Origin: Candidatus Melainabacteria bacterium
Lineage (GTDB): Bacteria; Cyanobacteriota; Vampirovibrionia; Obscuribacterales; Obscuribacteraceae
Assembly (NCBI GenBank): GCA_003153555.1
Contig: PLZS01000095.1
Span: 60,609-124,608 of the forward strand
Length of the DNA stretch: 64,000 bases
Reading direction: 5' to 3'
The position numbers and the translations under genes are program-made. The first letter of the stretch is position 1. The number at the start of each line of letters is the position of its first letter. Under the pieces are notes generated by a model. The model was not told the origin of the DNA and ran no database searches. It worked only from the letters and a program-made list of their open reading frames with translations. This document shows, piece after piece, positions 8,996 through 17,766 of this stretch.

Positions 8996-9202
8996 AGTTC
9001 AGGGCAGCTCTCAACACAAGCATACATCGGCGCCAGCCAATAAAGATGACTAAAGTCATGTGTCGTCCGTGAGATGTTTATTGCACCGATACAGCTAGCA
9101 TGGTCGCAGTGAAAAGCAGTGACGGTTGACCGAAATTGTCGATTCGTTCGCAAAGTCATCGAGATCTTTGGTTTATGGCTAGACAGGCGTGAGGTTAACG
9201 CA

Positions 9203-10294
9203 ATGAATATCAGTATTAAAGCTTTTGCCGCTTCGGCGCTTGCAGCTTCCACCGTGTGCATTCTGGCAATTGCTCCCCATGCGGACGCAAGAGGTGGTGG
9301 CGGTGGAGGATTTGGAGGTCGGGGTGCCATTGGTAATGGTGGATTCGCCGGACATAATGGTTCAAGTTATGGCTCATTTGGCAATCGGACATTTGGAAAC
9401 GGCGGCATGGGAGCAAACGGTGGTTTTGCCGGCGGAGGCAATGGTTTCGGTGGCGGAAGTGCTTTTGGCGGTCGGGGGAATGGTAATTTCTCGGGTGGCG
9501 GAAACAGTGGTTTCGGCGGCCGCGGATTTGGGAGCGGTCGTTATAATTCCAGTGCTCAATCCTCGCAAAACTCGGGATTTGGACGGGCTAACAATAACTT
9601 GGGCACTTCCAGTAACCAAGGCAACTCAGGTAGTTTAGGAACTTCGAGCAATTCAAGCGGTTCGCAAGGCATCCAAAATTTTGGTGGAGGCACCGGCAAT
9701 TACAGCAAAAATGTTACTGGCACTAAAGGTGACTGGACAAAGACTGTGACAGATCAAGGCACCACTAAGAAGGGCGGTACATTCGACTACAACAAGACGG
9801 TCACCGACAATAACGGACAAATCTCTAAAGTGGTTTCAGATACAGGCACCACCGCCAAAGGTGGCACGTATGATTACAATAAAAATGTAACCGGCTCAAA
9901 AGGCAACTGGAACAAAACCGTCTCAGACCAGGGTACGACTGGAAAGGGCGGCACCTACAATTATAATAAATCCGTGACCGACAACAACGGACAATTCTCC
10001 AAAGTGGTTTCCGATACAGGCACCACTGCAAAGGGTGGCACTTTCGATTACAACAAGACTGCCTCAGGTTCAAAGGGGAATTGGACCAAAACAGTATCGG
10101 ACCAAGGAACGACAGCAAGCGGAAAACCTTTCGACATCAACAAGACCGTCACCGATAGTAACGGACAAATTACGAGATCCGTCTCAAACGGCGGACCGGC
10201 GGCTTCATCTCCACCATCAGGATCTCAGCCGTCATCAGGTTCTTTGCCACCTGCAGGATCTCTGCCAACGTTAGTTGGAAATAGCTCGGACTAA
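9203..10294 (+). CDS. Secreted Gly/Asn-rich protein with six 29-residue repeats
   Basis: 363 residues from the ATG at 9203, chosen because it is followed directly by a good signal peptide (MNISIKAFAASALAAS, cleavage after HADA). The mature N-terminus is a long Gly/Asn/Phe/Ser low-complexity region. From about residue 167 there are six imperfect 29-residue repeats of pattern YNKxVTxxxGxxxKxVSDxGTTxKGGTxD. Two repeat types alternate (TGSKGNW versus TDNNGQ). The repeats have alternating hydrophobic and Thr/Lys residues, as in extracellular beta-structured or glycine-rich surface proteins. It ends in a Ser/Pro tail. No enzyme motif. Probably exported and envelope-associated. The upstream sensor genes are divergent, leaving about 200 bp that could hold promoters for both. 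Confidence 0.82.
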   Translation: MNISIKAFAASALAASTVCILAIAPHADARGGGGGGFGGRGAIGNGGFAGHNGSSYGSFGNRTFGNGGMGANGGFAGGGNGFGGGSAFGGRGNGNFSGGGNSGFGGRGFGSGRYNSSAQSSQNSGFGRANNNLGTSSNQGNSGSLGTSSNSSGSQGIQNFGGGTGNYSKNVTGTKGDWTKTVTDQGTTKKGGTFDYNKTVTDNNGQISKVVSDTGTTAKGGTYDYNKNVTGSKGNWNKTVSDQGTTGKGGTYNYNKSVTDNNGQFSKVVSDTGTTAKGGTFDYNKTASGSKGNWTKTVSDQGTTASGKPFDINKTVTDSNGQITRSVSNGGPAASSPPSGSQPSSGSLPPAGSLPTLVGNSSD

Positions 10295-10392
10295 ATCTAC
10301 GCCCAAAAATCAGAGATGAAGCTATTGAGTGGCAGCATCAATGGCTTCAGCGAACTGACACTGCACGTCAGAACAAAATCGCCGTTGCCAGA

Positions 10393-11877
10393 CTACCAGC
10401 TTCCGCCTCCGTCGCTGCTTGAGCCGCTATCCGAGCTGGAGCTGCTATCGGAACTGGAACTGCTATCTGAGCTGCTGCTCCAGCTTCCCCCGCCGTCGCT
10501 GCTTCCACTACTACTAGAGCTGCTTTCGGTTGAAGACTTGCTGGAATTCCAAGAGCTAGGACTGCTGCTGCTTTTGCCGCTGCCGTTCCAGCTTCCGCCT
10601 CCATCACTGCTTTTGTCGTTCCACAAGCTTGTGGACGTGGACTTGCTAGTGGTCCCGGAATCGCCATAGTTTGTCACGCTGGCATTTTGCCAACGAATCG
10701 GCGGATAGCTATCCCTATCCACGGTATTCAGAAAAGAGGACACAGCGAGTAATCCATCGTCATCATCGCTCCTTCTTGAATAGCGGGAATCAGCAATCCA
10801 ACTGGGCGAACGATATCTGCTATTGGTGTTTATCACGAAATCCTTTTTTTGGTCAGACGGATCAACTTTGGATTGTGTGCTAATACCCTGGTTGAGGTGC
10901 AAGGTGGATGCGGGACCCTCACTTACATCAATGTTTGCATTGGCTTGGTACGAGCTAACCACGCCAGTTTTCGCATTGACCTGATTTAGCAGAGTGGTTG
11001 CGGTGAAGTCCATAATCTTTGCGTAGCGACAGCATTTTTGTAGAGCGACTTCTGTTTCTCGAATTTTAAATCCGTTTTTCGAAAGTTCCTCTACTTGGCT
11101 CTGAGCTTTTTGCACCGTTTCCAATCGGGCGAAGAAATCAGCAATGTCGTGCGAAATCTGAACGTCGGTTCCGGGTTGTATGTACTCGGATGCTTGTCCG
11201 ACTTGATCCGCTTTGCGATACAGCGAATCAAGAGTAACCCTCAAATCTTGCAAGGCTATTCTATTGCTAGATTTTCGTTTGCTAAACAGAACGAACGAAA
11301 GACCTGCTCCAATGCATGATCCTATGATGACAATGGCTAGAATAAATGTCCCGATGTCATTTGAATTCGCTTGTGGAGCATTTTCAGCCGGTAACACTCT
11401 CGGCACAGAGACCGTTGCAACAGAAGAAGATTGCGTCAGTGTAAGTGATGGTTGTGCTTGCTTCTGGTTCACGTCGAGCACCGTCAAGCGGATGGCGGTT
11501 GCCAGGTCGCCCTTTTTCATGTAGGGGATAAACTGCGTTGGAATCAAAGTGTCCGAAATGTATTCGCTTGTCACACCGGCTCTGTTTAGTTCCGGAGAAC
11601 CATGAGCCCGCACTTTGTGCCCTTTGAGGTCGACTACAATTAACAGCGTTTTGCCTTCGCTATCAACGCTCCATTGTTTGGCGATGTTTCGCGTTAGCTG
11701 TGCCGTGTCCGGAGAGACATAGTCAGCAGGCAAGACAAGAATTTTTGGACTGTAGGTGACCGAACCTGCAACCTGAGTTAGTGAATCAATCGAATTGTTT
11801 GAGAGGGTATGGCTTAAATCGAGTATGGCGGACTTTGGAATGTCGCTAGGAACGAAGTCGGGCAAGTCGTTTGGCAT
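10393..11877 (-). CDS. TPM-domain membrane protein with Ser/Gly-rich tail
   Basis: About 494 residues from the ATG at 11877, which has GGAG at good spacing; a TTG four codons upstream is an alternative. Residues about 20-160 form a TPM domain (KILVLPADYVS, KTLLIVVDLKGHKVRAHGS), known from Psb32/TLP18.3 and YgcG proteins. A membrane helix lies near 180-205 (GTFILAIVIIGSCIGAGL), then an alpha-helical part. The last 100 residues are almost only Ser/Gly/Asp/Trp, ending in GGGSW, a tail typical of YgcG-like proteins. The usual N-terminal signal peptide is not visible, so the side of the membrane facing the TPM domain is uncertain. The 210-bp gap to umuC shows nothing coding. Confidence 0.85.
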   Translation of the reverse strand: MPNDLPDFVPSDIPKSAILDLSHTLSNNSIDSLTQVAGSVTYSPKILVLPADYVSPDTAQLTRNIAKQWSVDSEGKTLLIVVDLKGHKVRAHGSPELNRAGVTSEYISDTLIPTQFIPYMKKGDLATAIRLTVLDVNQKQAQPSLTLTQSSSVATVSVPRVLPAENAPQANSNDIGTFILAIVIIGSCIGAGLSFVLFSKRKSSNRIALQDLRVTLDSLYRKADQVGQASEYIQPGTDVQISHDIADFFARLETVQKAQSQVEELSKNGFKIRETEVALQKCCRYAKIMDFTATTLLNQVNAKTGVVSSYQANANIDVSEGPASTLHLNQGISTQSKVDPSDQKKDFVINTNSRYRSPSWIADSRYSRRSDDDDGLLAVSSFLNTVDRDSYPPIRWQNASVTNYGDSGTTSKSTSTSLWNDKSSDGGGSWNGSGKSSSSPSSWNSSKSSTESSSSSSGSSDGGGSWSSSSDSSSSSDSSSSSDSGSSSDGGGSW

Positions 11878-12102
11878 TGCTGGCTCCAATTTGCGATGTA
11901 TATAATCCTGTTATCCAACCTTCTGTTATTCAATTTATCTTCTATCGCTAACATAGATTACTTTGGTGTCGAACCTCTCTGCGTTAACAAATCTGATAGA
12001 TTAATTGAGCCTGACGACGTGTTGGCAGTTTTAGCGGATACTGAAATGTCGGGCATTCAAGATGGATGCGCTCCATTTCAAACAGCGGGTATTCTCGAGC
12101 AT

Positions 12103-13383
12103 TTACCGTGCATGCACAATGGCAAGTTCATCCCAACTTGTAGTGTATGCGGGCGTCTTGTACTCGGCTCTGATCTGCCAGGACTTGTTGATGCCTTCGC
12201 CGGCGATGAAGAGCGATCCGCGTCCATATTTTTGGTTGGTTTGATCCAACGCCTGCATCATTCTTTTCGATTTCGCATCATTCGCTTGCGAATGGAAAAG
12301 TGACAACTGTTGCCCTTCATTCGGCACCAGATTTAGTAGCGTCACTCCTGCTTTTTGATAGACAAGCCCAGGTTTGTATATGCTGCGAAGTGCCTCCACT
12401 GCGTATTTGATAAGAAACATGGTGTCGTCGCTTGGATGCGGAAATTTCACCGTTGCACTTTCAGCATAGGCATCTTGCAGGTAGGGACTGGTTCGAACAT
12501 ACACATTTATTTCGTTTGCCAGAGAGCCATCACCGCGCAGTTTTTCTGCGGCTCGGCTCGTATACATAGTGACTGCCTCCTCCAGCTCATGCAGGTCTAC
12601 GACGGCGCGACCAAACGATCGAGAGGATAGAATTTGCTTGCGAGCTTCGTCGATGTTTTCCATGTCTATGCAACTGATGCCGCGCAATTCTGTAATGGTG
12701 CGTTTCATTACTACGCTGAAGCGCTTACTCATTTCTTCTGGATCGCTTTCTCTGAGTGCATATGCAGTGGTGATTCCGAGCATCTTCAGTTTGTCCGTCA
12801 AACGTCTTCCAATACCCCACACTGCACCAACTTCAAACGATTGTAGAAGTCGTGCCTTTCGTTCGTCAGACAACGAATTGTAATCCAGAACCCCTTCAAG
12901 TTTGCTGTAAGACTTTGCAGTGGCGTTGCATAGCTTGGCGAGGGTTTTTGTTGGAGCGATGCCTACACAAACAGGCAGCCCAAGCCAATCCTTTACCCGT
13001 GTACGAATCTGACTACCAATCCCCGCCAAATCCCTCATGCCGGTGAGATGCAGGAAGCTTTCGTCGATCGAATAAACTTCTTGTGCAGGTGCAAATTCGC
13101 CAATTACTTTCATCACTCGCGCTGACATGTCCCCATATAGAGCGTAGTTCGAGGAAATGACATGGATTTTGTGCTGCTCAACCAAGCTCGTGATTTTGAA
13201 AAAAGGCACACCCATTTTCACGCCTAAGGCTTTCGCTTCATTGGACCGCGCAACGACACATCCATCGTTGTTGGAAAGGATTACGATTGGTTTTTCTCGC
13301 AGGCTTGGATTAAATACCCGCTCGCAAGAGGCATAAAAATTATTGCAATCAACAAGCGCAAATTGTTCCATAAGTTGTGCCAC
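12103..13383 (-). CDS. umuC: DNA polymerase V catalytic subunit UmuC
   Basis: A 426-residue Y-family translesion polymerase. The palm starts with [17 protein letters not shown] (catalytic Asp in LVDCN) and continues with [20 protein letters not shown]. The second catalytic acidic pair is in [10 protein letters not shown]. The helix-hairpin-helix region reads [17 protein letters not shown], and a little-finger domain and UmuC-specific C-terminus ([14 protein letters not shown]) follow. The length is typical and all active-site carboxylates are present. The start is GTG at 13383, overlapping the umuD stop by one base; an ATG lies four codons in. Translationally coupled to umuD. Confidence 0.96.
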   Translation of the reverse strand: MAQLMEQFALVDCNNFYASCERVFNPSLREKPIVILSNNDGCVVARSNEAKALGVKMGVPFFKITSLVEQHKIHVISSNYALYGDMSARVMKVIGEFAPAQEVYSIDESFLHLTGMRDLAGIGSQIRTRVKDWLGLPVCVGIAPTKTLAKLCNATAKSYSKLEGVLDYNSLSDERKARLLQSFEVGAVWGIGRRLTDKLKMLGITTAYALRESDPEEMSKRFSVVMKRTITELRGISCIDMENIDEARKQILSSRSFGRAVVDLHELEEAVTMYTSRAAEKLRGDGSLANEINVYVRTSPYLQDAYAESATVKFPHPSDDTMFLIKYAVEALRSIYKPGLVYQKAGVTLLNLVPNEGQQLSLFHSQANDAKSKRMMQALDQTNQKYGRGSLFIAGEGINKSWQIRAEYKTPAYTTSWDELAIVHAR

Positions 13384-13832
13384 TACAAATGGTGCACTAC
13401 GCTGGTTGCCACTCCCCAGATTTCTACGGCGTCATTGTCATTTAAAACGATAGATTTGGATGCGTCGTCTGCAATTAAACTCGCTTGTCCATCGCTGTTT
13501 TGGAAGCGCCGAACGACTAGCTCGCCATCCACTGCAGCAACAACTACTTTTCCGTGGGAGGCCGTCACCGATTTATCGACAATCAAGATATCGCCATCGT
13601 GAATGCCACTGCTCAGCATTGCCTCGCCTTTGACTCGTAAGAAAAATGTGGCTGGTCGATTTTTGATCAAGAACAAATTTAAATCGAGCGGCAGTTCGAG
13701 ATGATCATCTGCTGGAGACGGAAAGCCCGCTGATGTCTGGCTTCCAATTTGGTGCTTGGGAGTAGGTTCGGATTCTTCCATAGACTTGAGTTTAGACTCT
13801 TCCCTGGTTGCACATCTATTAAGGATACGCAC
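13383..13832 (-). CDS. umuD: UmuD-like protein with both catalytic residues replaced
   Basis: 149 residues from GTG; an ATG at 13781 would give 132. UmuD is a LexA-like Ser/Lys self-cleaving protein, and the cleaved form binds UmuC to make Pol V. The family match is clear: AGFPSPADD (cleavage site, Ala35-Gly36), [39 protein letters not shown] and VVAAVDGE. However, the catalytic Ser of the usual G-D-S-M motif is Ala here (GEAML, codon GCA, residue 71). The catalytic Lys of the usual V-K-K motif is Arg (VVRRF, codon CGG, residue 108). Both codons were read on the minus strand. The protein should not cleave itself. It may act uncleaved or be cut in trans. No clear LexA box was seen upstream. 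Confidence 0.9.
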   Translation of the reverse strand: MRILNRCATREESKLKSMEESEPTPKHQIGSQTSAGFPSPADDHLELPLDLNLFLIKNRPATFFLRVKGEAMLSSGIHDGDILIVDKSVTASHGKVVVAAVDGELVVRRFQNSDGQASLIADDASKSIVLNDNDAVEIWGVATSVVHHL

Positions 13833-13945
13833 TTTCCAGTACGATTCGCGTCGTTTTCTAATCTCCAGAATCGTCGTCCAGTGGCTCTGCTTGACGACAC
13901 AGCTATAATCCTATACATCTTGTTGTGCTACACGAGGAATTTGAC

Positions 13946-14137
13946 GTGGGATTGAAGAATAAAAAGAACAATGTTCAACCGAAACATGATCCGCCAAGAC
14001 GTAATCCGCGAGGCTTCTTCATTTTGTCGGACGACCTTGCCCTCGAGGAAGCCAGCCGCGAAGTAGCAGCAGATTTTGAGGACTCCATTAAAAAGACTGC
14101 GAGTTTAGTGCTTGGTGATACTAGTACGGACGACTAA
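13946..14137 (+). CDS. Small hypothetical protein
   Basis: About 63 residues from a GTG at 13946, preceded by ACGAGGA at good spacing; another GTG at 13925 is in frame. It has a basic N-terminus (Lys/Arg/Pro-rich, with PRRNPRGFFIL) and an acidic C-terminal half. The 3' end overlaps the convergent gene at 14105 by 33 bp. No family recognised and no membrane segment. It is supported only by the ribosome-site-like sequence and the amphipathic composition, so it is tentative. Confidence 0.45.
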   Translation: MGLKNKKNNVQPKHDPPRRNPRGFFILSDDLALEEASREVAADFEDSIKKTASLVLGDTSTDD

Positions 14138-14527
14138 CTTAGCGGTGCGTGGTCGCCCTGACTTGGCCGGACGCTTGTTCAACACAATTAGTTCGATCAC
14201 CTGTCGATCAACCCAACCGCGGCGAACTAAAATTTCACCGAGTCTTTCACCGCAGGTTCGCTGTTCGAGGATGGCCAGCCAAAGCTGTTCCATACCGATA
14301 TAACCAAGTCCAAGAAGTCGCTCGCCTAGCCGTGATCGCATTGGCGGTAAGCATTCTTTTAGACCTGCATAAGGCAACCAACCTTTTAGCAGACAAATTT
14401 CGCCGAGTAAAAGACCTGTCTCAGTCTGCAACTGCAGAGCTTCAAGCAGTCTTTCTTCCGATAGCAGTCCAGACTCGAGCAATCTTTGCCCGATCAAACT
14501 CGCTTGCAATTTTTCCGGTTGAATCAC
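14105..14527 (-). CDS. MshEN-like (GspE/PilB N-terminal domain) protein
   Basis: A 140-residue protein with two or three copies of the leucine-rich helix pair typical of the MshEN/T2SSE N-terminal domain: GQRLLESGLLSEERLLEALQ at about 13-32 and GERLLGLGYIGMEQLWLAIL further on, then GERLGEILVRRGWVD. In secretion and pilus ATPases this fold binds cyclic di-GMP, but here no ATPase follows. The C-terminus is basic (KSGRPRTAK). It lies 17 bp downstream of the GT-C gene, last in a four-gene leftward operon. A c-di-GMP-responsive regulator of glycan assembly is conceivable but is an inference. Confidence 0.75.
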   Translation of the reverse strand: MIQPEKLQASLIGQRLLESGLLSEERLLEALQLQTETGLLLGEICLLKGWLPYAGLKECLPPMRSRLGERLLGLGYIGMEQLWLAILEQRTCGERLGEILVRRGWVDRQVIELIVLNKRPAKSGRPRTAKLVVRTSITKH

Positions 14528-14544
14528 GATGCCTTGGATGATGC

Positions 14545-16974
14545 CTAAGAATCTACCGCAATAACAATGTGGTCTCCTGCAATGCCTATTCTAGTACCAT
14601 TTTTGTCTATAGCCCAGGCTCTCCCCTCATATAATCCTAATGCGGGGAAGTTTTTTCGCTCTAATGTGACTGAACCAGTCGATTTTTCGTTGCCGTGAAG
14701 TTCGGACATCAGGACTGTGCTTGGCTCTGCGGTGTTTTGTGAGCTGAACAGCAAATTCGGTCTGGTGACCTCGAAAATTATCGACTGGGCATTCGCTACT
14801 CCAGATGCATCGTATGAAATTTTGCACTCAAGTTTATCTTTGCCCAGGTGTAGAAAACCTTTTGAGCCCAGATAATCCGAATTGGGGAAGTTAATCGAGG
14901 GCATGATCTGGTGCGCTGGAACTAGCTCGATCGACTGGACTGTCACTTTTGATGCCTCTGGAAAAAGAATTCTGAACGCATGAGTTGTGCCACCAAGGGC
15001 AAAATCTGGAAGTGCGCGCAACGGAAAGAGAACGGTTTGTGCTTTGTCGACGAGTTCTAGATTTGAATGGACTCGATTTTGGAAATCTGTTTCCGGCAAC
15101 AGATCATTGGTGAACACAAGGTCTGCACCTGGATGTTTTACAGGTCCACGCACTTGAATACCTTTAACAGTGATTTGCAAAAAGTCAGTGTTAAAGCACG
15201 GAAGATTCGCAGGTTTGATCAGCAATGTTGGTCTGGAGCGAATGTTGTCTGTGTGGATCGTGATACCACTGCCAGATGTATCTACTATTTTGGTTTCTCC
15301 AGTTCCGTAAGATACCTGCTCAAGCGCTTTTCCGGTCCACTGACGAGTGCCGCTTTCGGTTAAGTCGGTGAATTTTGGAATCACAACTTCTTCGAAGGTT
15401 TCGTGTTCTTGATTCCACCTAGCCACTTTTATCGAGTCTCGATGTTGCGATATCGAGCTTTTCAAGAAGCCCACCGGCAGAATCGGTTCGAATCTGTTGA
15501 CCATCAGGCAGTTTCGAAGCGTGCGAGGAAATTGAGGCTCCATGGTCATTCCGGCTACCGCATTCCGGCAAACATAGGCACCATGAATTTCGTCTGGCAA
15601 ACCGACCAACATTACTTGTGGATCGCCGGGCAGCTTGCTATATAAATCCACCAGTCCTTTTCGAATCGCATTTGCCTGGTGACCCGCTTGGGCCCAAGGA
15701 GCGTTGTTGAAAGTCAGCAACGCTCCGGCAAAAAACCAAACAGCGATAAACAAGACTCGTTTGAATATCAATACCCCGCGACTACTACTGCCACCATCAG
15801 CGAAGGCAAGTGCCAGTCCCGCCGCTATTGGTACCGTGGCTAGGTAAGCGAGTCTGCTACCTTGCATGTCATCTGCAATAGCGAAGATTTTGTACACCGG
15901 GGCCAGGCAAAAGGCCGTCCAGATGACGAAGAAAACGGCGCAACGGGCCAGTCCTTTGTTTCGATAGCAGTTATACAGTCCCCACCCAAACATGCTTGTG
16001 ACGACAATTTCCCAGCCAATGGTGAAACCGTTGTGATCGCCCATCAAGGTTCTGTTTACAGGCACAAACAGCATTCGCAGTCCATGGAGCCAACCACCGA
16101 TGAATTCGTGCCAGTTGGAGATGAAGGTCAACGAATCATCGTAACCGCCAACAAATGTTCCAAGTGCCCAATATCGAACTCCAAAATATGCCACCAACAA
16201 CAACCAAAATGGGACGGTTGGTTTGATCATTGCCAGCACATCCTTTATGCCTGGAAACTTTTGCCAGTCATAAGCGATAACTAGTTCATAAAGTAAAAAC
16301 GTAGCTGGCAGAGTAATCGCCATTTCTTTGGAGGTAAGTCCAAGCACCATAAATATGATGGGCAAAATGATGCCGCCACGACCGCCATGATTGGTGCGCC
16401 ATCTCATGTAACACCACAGGCTGGCCAGGAAGAAGGCGGTGACGATAGCATCGACTCGACCGGTTATCCAGGATACCGCCTCGGGGTGCAGCGGATACAA
16501 GGCGAAAAGCCCGGCCGCCATAAGTGGAAACCAGAAGCTGGTGCGGTTCGTGGTGGCACTCTGAGTGTCCCTGACAACAAAAAAAAGTAGCATCGATGAG
16601 GCCAGCAGAAAAAACAAGTTGGTCAGATGGAAAGCAATTCCGTTGGTGCCTGAGATGAGGTAGTCAGAGACCATGAATATTGAAATTAGGGGACGGTAAA
16701 ACTTGGTAGTTGTGCCATCAAGCCATGAACTGTGGAAGTTTCTCAGGATTAGTTCGGGATTTTTGACTGCGTCTTTTAACCATGCCAGATGAACAAAGTC
16801 ATCTCCTACGAACCAATTAAAGAGGATGGAGGAATAGGCAAGTGTTGCCAATATGCACACCACGGCTAACGCGATCACGGTCGCCTGTTTTTCTGACTTG
16901 ATCAATCGACCGAATCGATGCGGTTCCGGTTCTTCCACGCTAGTGCTTGAGCCGCCACTGAATACGGTGCTCAT
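14545..16974 (-). CDS. GT-C fold membrane glycosyltransferase (PMT/ArnT-like)
   Basis: 809 residues. A polytopic N-terminal half (about 30-440, ten or more helices) carries the GT-C signature: acidic motif FVGDDFVHLAWL in the first periplasmic loop (about 55-66) and FYRPLISIFMVSDY, then LYPLHPEAVSWITGRVDAIV as in TMTC/PMT-type mannosyltransferases. Such enzymes use polyprenyl-phosphate sugars to glycosylate lipids or proteins outside the membrane. The C-terminal half (about 480-809) is a soluble, probably periplasmic, beta-rich domain of unknown role. It starts 2 bp after the acyltransferase gene, so it belongs to the same surface-glycan operon. The sugar and acceptor cannot be told from sequence. 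Confidence 0.85.
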   Translation of the reverse strand: MSTVFSGGSSTSVEEPEPHRFGRLIKSEKQATVIALAVVCILATLAYSSILFNWFVGDDFVHLAWLKDAVKNPELILRNFHSSWLDGTTTKFYRPLISIFMVSDYLISGTNGIAFHLTNLFFLLASSMLLFFVVRDTQSATTNRTSFWFPLMAAGLFALYPLHPEAVSWITGRVDAIVTAFFLASLWCYMRWRTNHGGRGGIILPIIFMVLGLTSKEMAITLPATFLLYELVIAYDWQKFPGIKDVLAMIKPTVPFWLLLVAYFGVRYWALGTFVGGYDDSLTFISNWHEFIGGWLHGLRMLFVPVNRTLMGDHNGFTIGWEIVVTSMFGWGLYNCYRNKGLARCAVFFVIWTAFCLAPVYKIFAIADDMQGSRLAYLATVPIAAGLALAFADGGSSSRGVLIFKRVLFIAVWFFAGALLTFNNAPWAQAGHQANAIRKGLVDLYSKLPGDPQVMLVGLPDEIHGAYVCRNAVAGMTMEPQFPRTLRNCLMVNRFEPILPVGFLKSSISQHRDSIKVARWNQEHETFEEVVIPKFTDLTESGTRQWTGKALEQVSYGTGETKIVDTSGSGITIHTDNIRSRPTLLIKPANLPCFNTDFLQITVKGIQVRGPVKHPGADLVFTNDLLPETDFQNRVHSNLELVDKAQTVLFPLRALPDFALGGTTHAFRILFPEASKVTVQSIELVPAHQIMPSINFPNSDYLGSKGFLHLGKDKLECKISYDASGVANAQSIIFEVTRPNLLFSSQNTAEPSTVLMSELHGNEKSTGSVTLERKNFPALGLYEGRAWAIDKNGTRIGIAGDHIVIAVDS

Positions 16975-16976
16975 GA

Positions 16977-17765
16977 CTAATTTGACTCTTTGACCGATTC
17001 CAGGGCTACATCGTATGCGGGACGATCTTCAAGGTGACAGCGAACTTCATCGCGTTTCTTGATCACTCGCGCTGGCGCACCTGCCACCACCATGCCATCT
17101 TCAACAGTGTGTGTGACCACCGAAGCGCCCGCGACAACACAATTTTTGCCGATTTTCACACGTGGCATAAGCAAAACTTTGGCGCCAATGATCGATCCCG
17201 CTCCCACATGTGGACCCTCTCGACCTTTCTGGCAAGGTGGGTGCATACTATCAACAGTGCATGACATTGGATAAAAATGCACGTTGTCTTCCACAGTTGT
17301 ATAGGTGGCAATGAAGACGTTGTTGTGGAAACGGCAGTCGTTGCCCACTTTAATGAATCCATCTGATTGCGAGAGCGTACCAAAGCTGCAGTTGTCGCCG
17401 AACTGACTATCTTCTCTGATCACGCAGCGATTACCGGTTTGGAAGCCGCGACCCATAGTGCTGCCGGCGTAGATGATCGCTCCAGCCCTGATGACGCTAT
17501 CGGGTCCGATGTGTAGATCGGGATTTGGTTCTGGCGGGCTCTTCAAGTAGCCACCAATTCTTTCACCGAGGATGCATTGAGCACCGATGCGAGTATTGGC
17601 GCCCAGGTGCACATTCTCATAGATTATGGTGCCTGGTTCGATTACGACACCATCACCAATAACCGAGCCAGCGCCTATGATCACGAACGGTCCGATCGTC
17701 ACATTTTGGCCGATTTTAGCGTCAGGACTGATTGATGAGCAGCTAATATCGACGGATTGCAGCAT
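16977..17765 (-). CDS. Left-handed beta-helix acyltransferase (LpxA/WlbB type)
   Basis: 262 residues from the ATG at 17765, one bp after the stop of the aminotransferase gene; longer in-frame starts would overlap that gene. The protein consists largely of hexapeptide repeats ([LIV]-G-x4) such as DAKIGQNVTIGPFVIIGAGS, and ends in a C-terminal HYSG-less cap with AGAPARVIKKR, the end signature of sugar O/N-acetyltransferases. LpxA-like enzymes use acyl-ACP, WlbB-like enzymes acetyl-CoA; the PLP aminotransferase next door suggests N-acylation of an amino sugar nucleotide. An insert after GERIGGYLKSPPEPNPD is unlike a minimal LpxA. Confidence 0.87.
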   Translation of the reverse strand: MLQSVDISCSSISPDAKIGQNVTIGPFVIIGAGSVIGDGVVIEPGTIIYENVHLGANTRIGAQCILGERIGGYLKSPPEPNPDLHIGPDSVIRAGAIIYAGSTMGRGFQTGNRCVIREDSQFGDNCSFGTLSQSDGFIKVGNDCRFHNNVFIATYTTVEDNVHFYPMSCTVDSMHPPCQKGREGPHVGAGSIIGAKVLLMPRVKIGKNCVVAGASVVTHTVEDGMVVAGAPARVIKKRDEVRCHLEDRPAYDVALESVKESN

Positions 17766-17766
17766 T

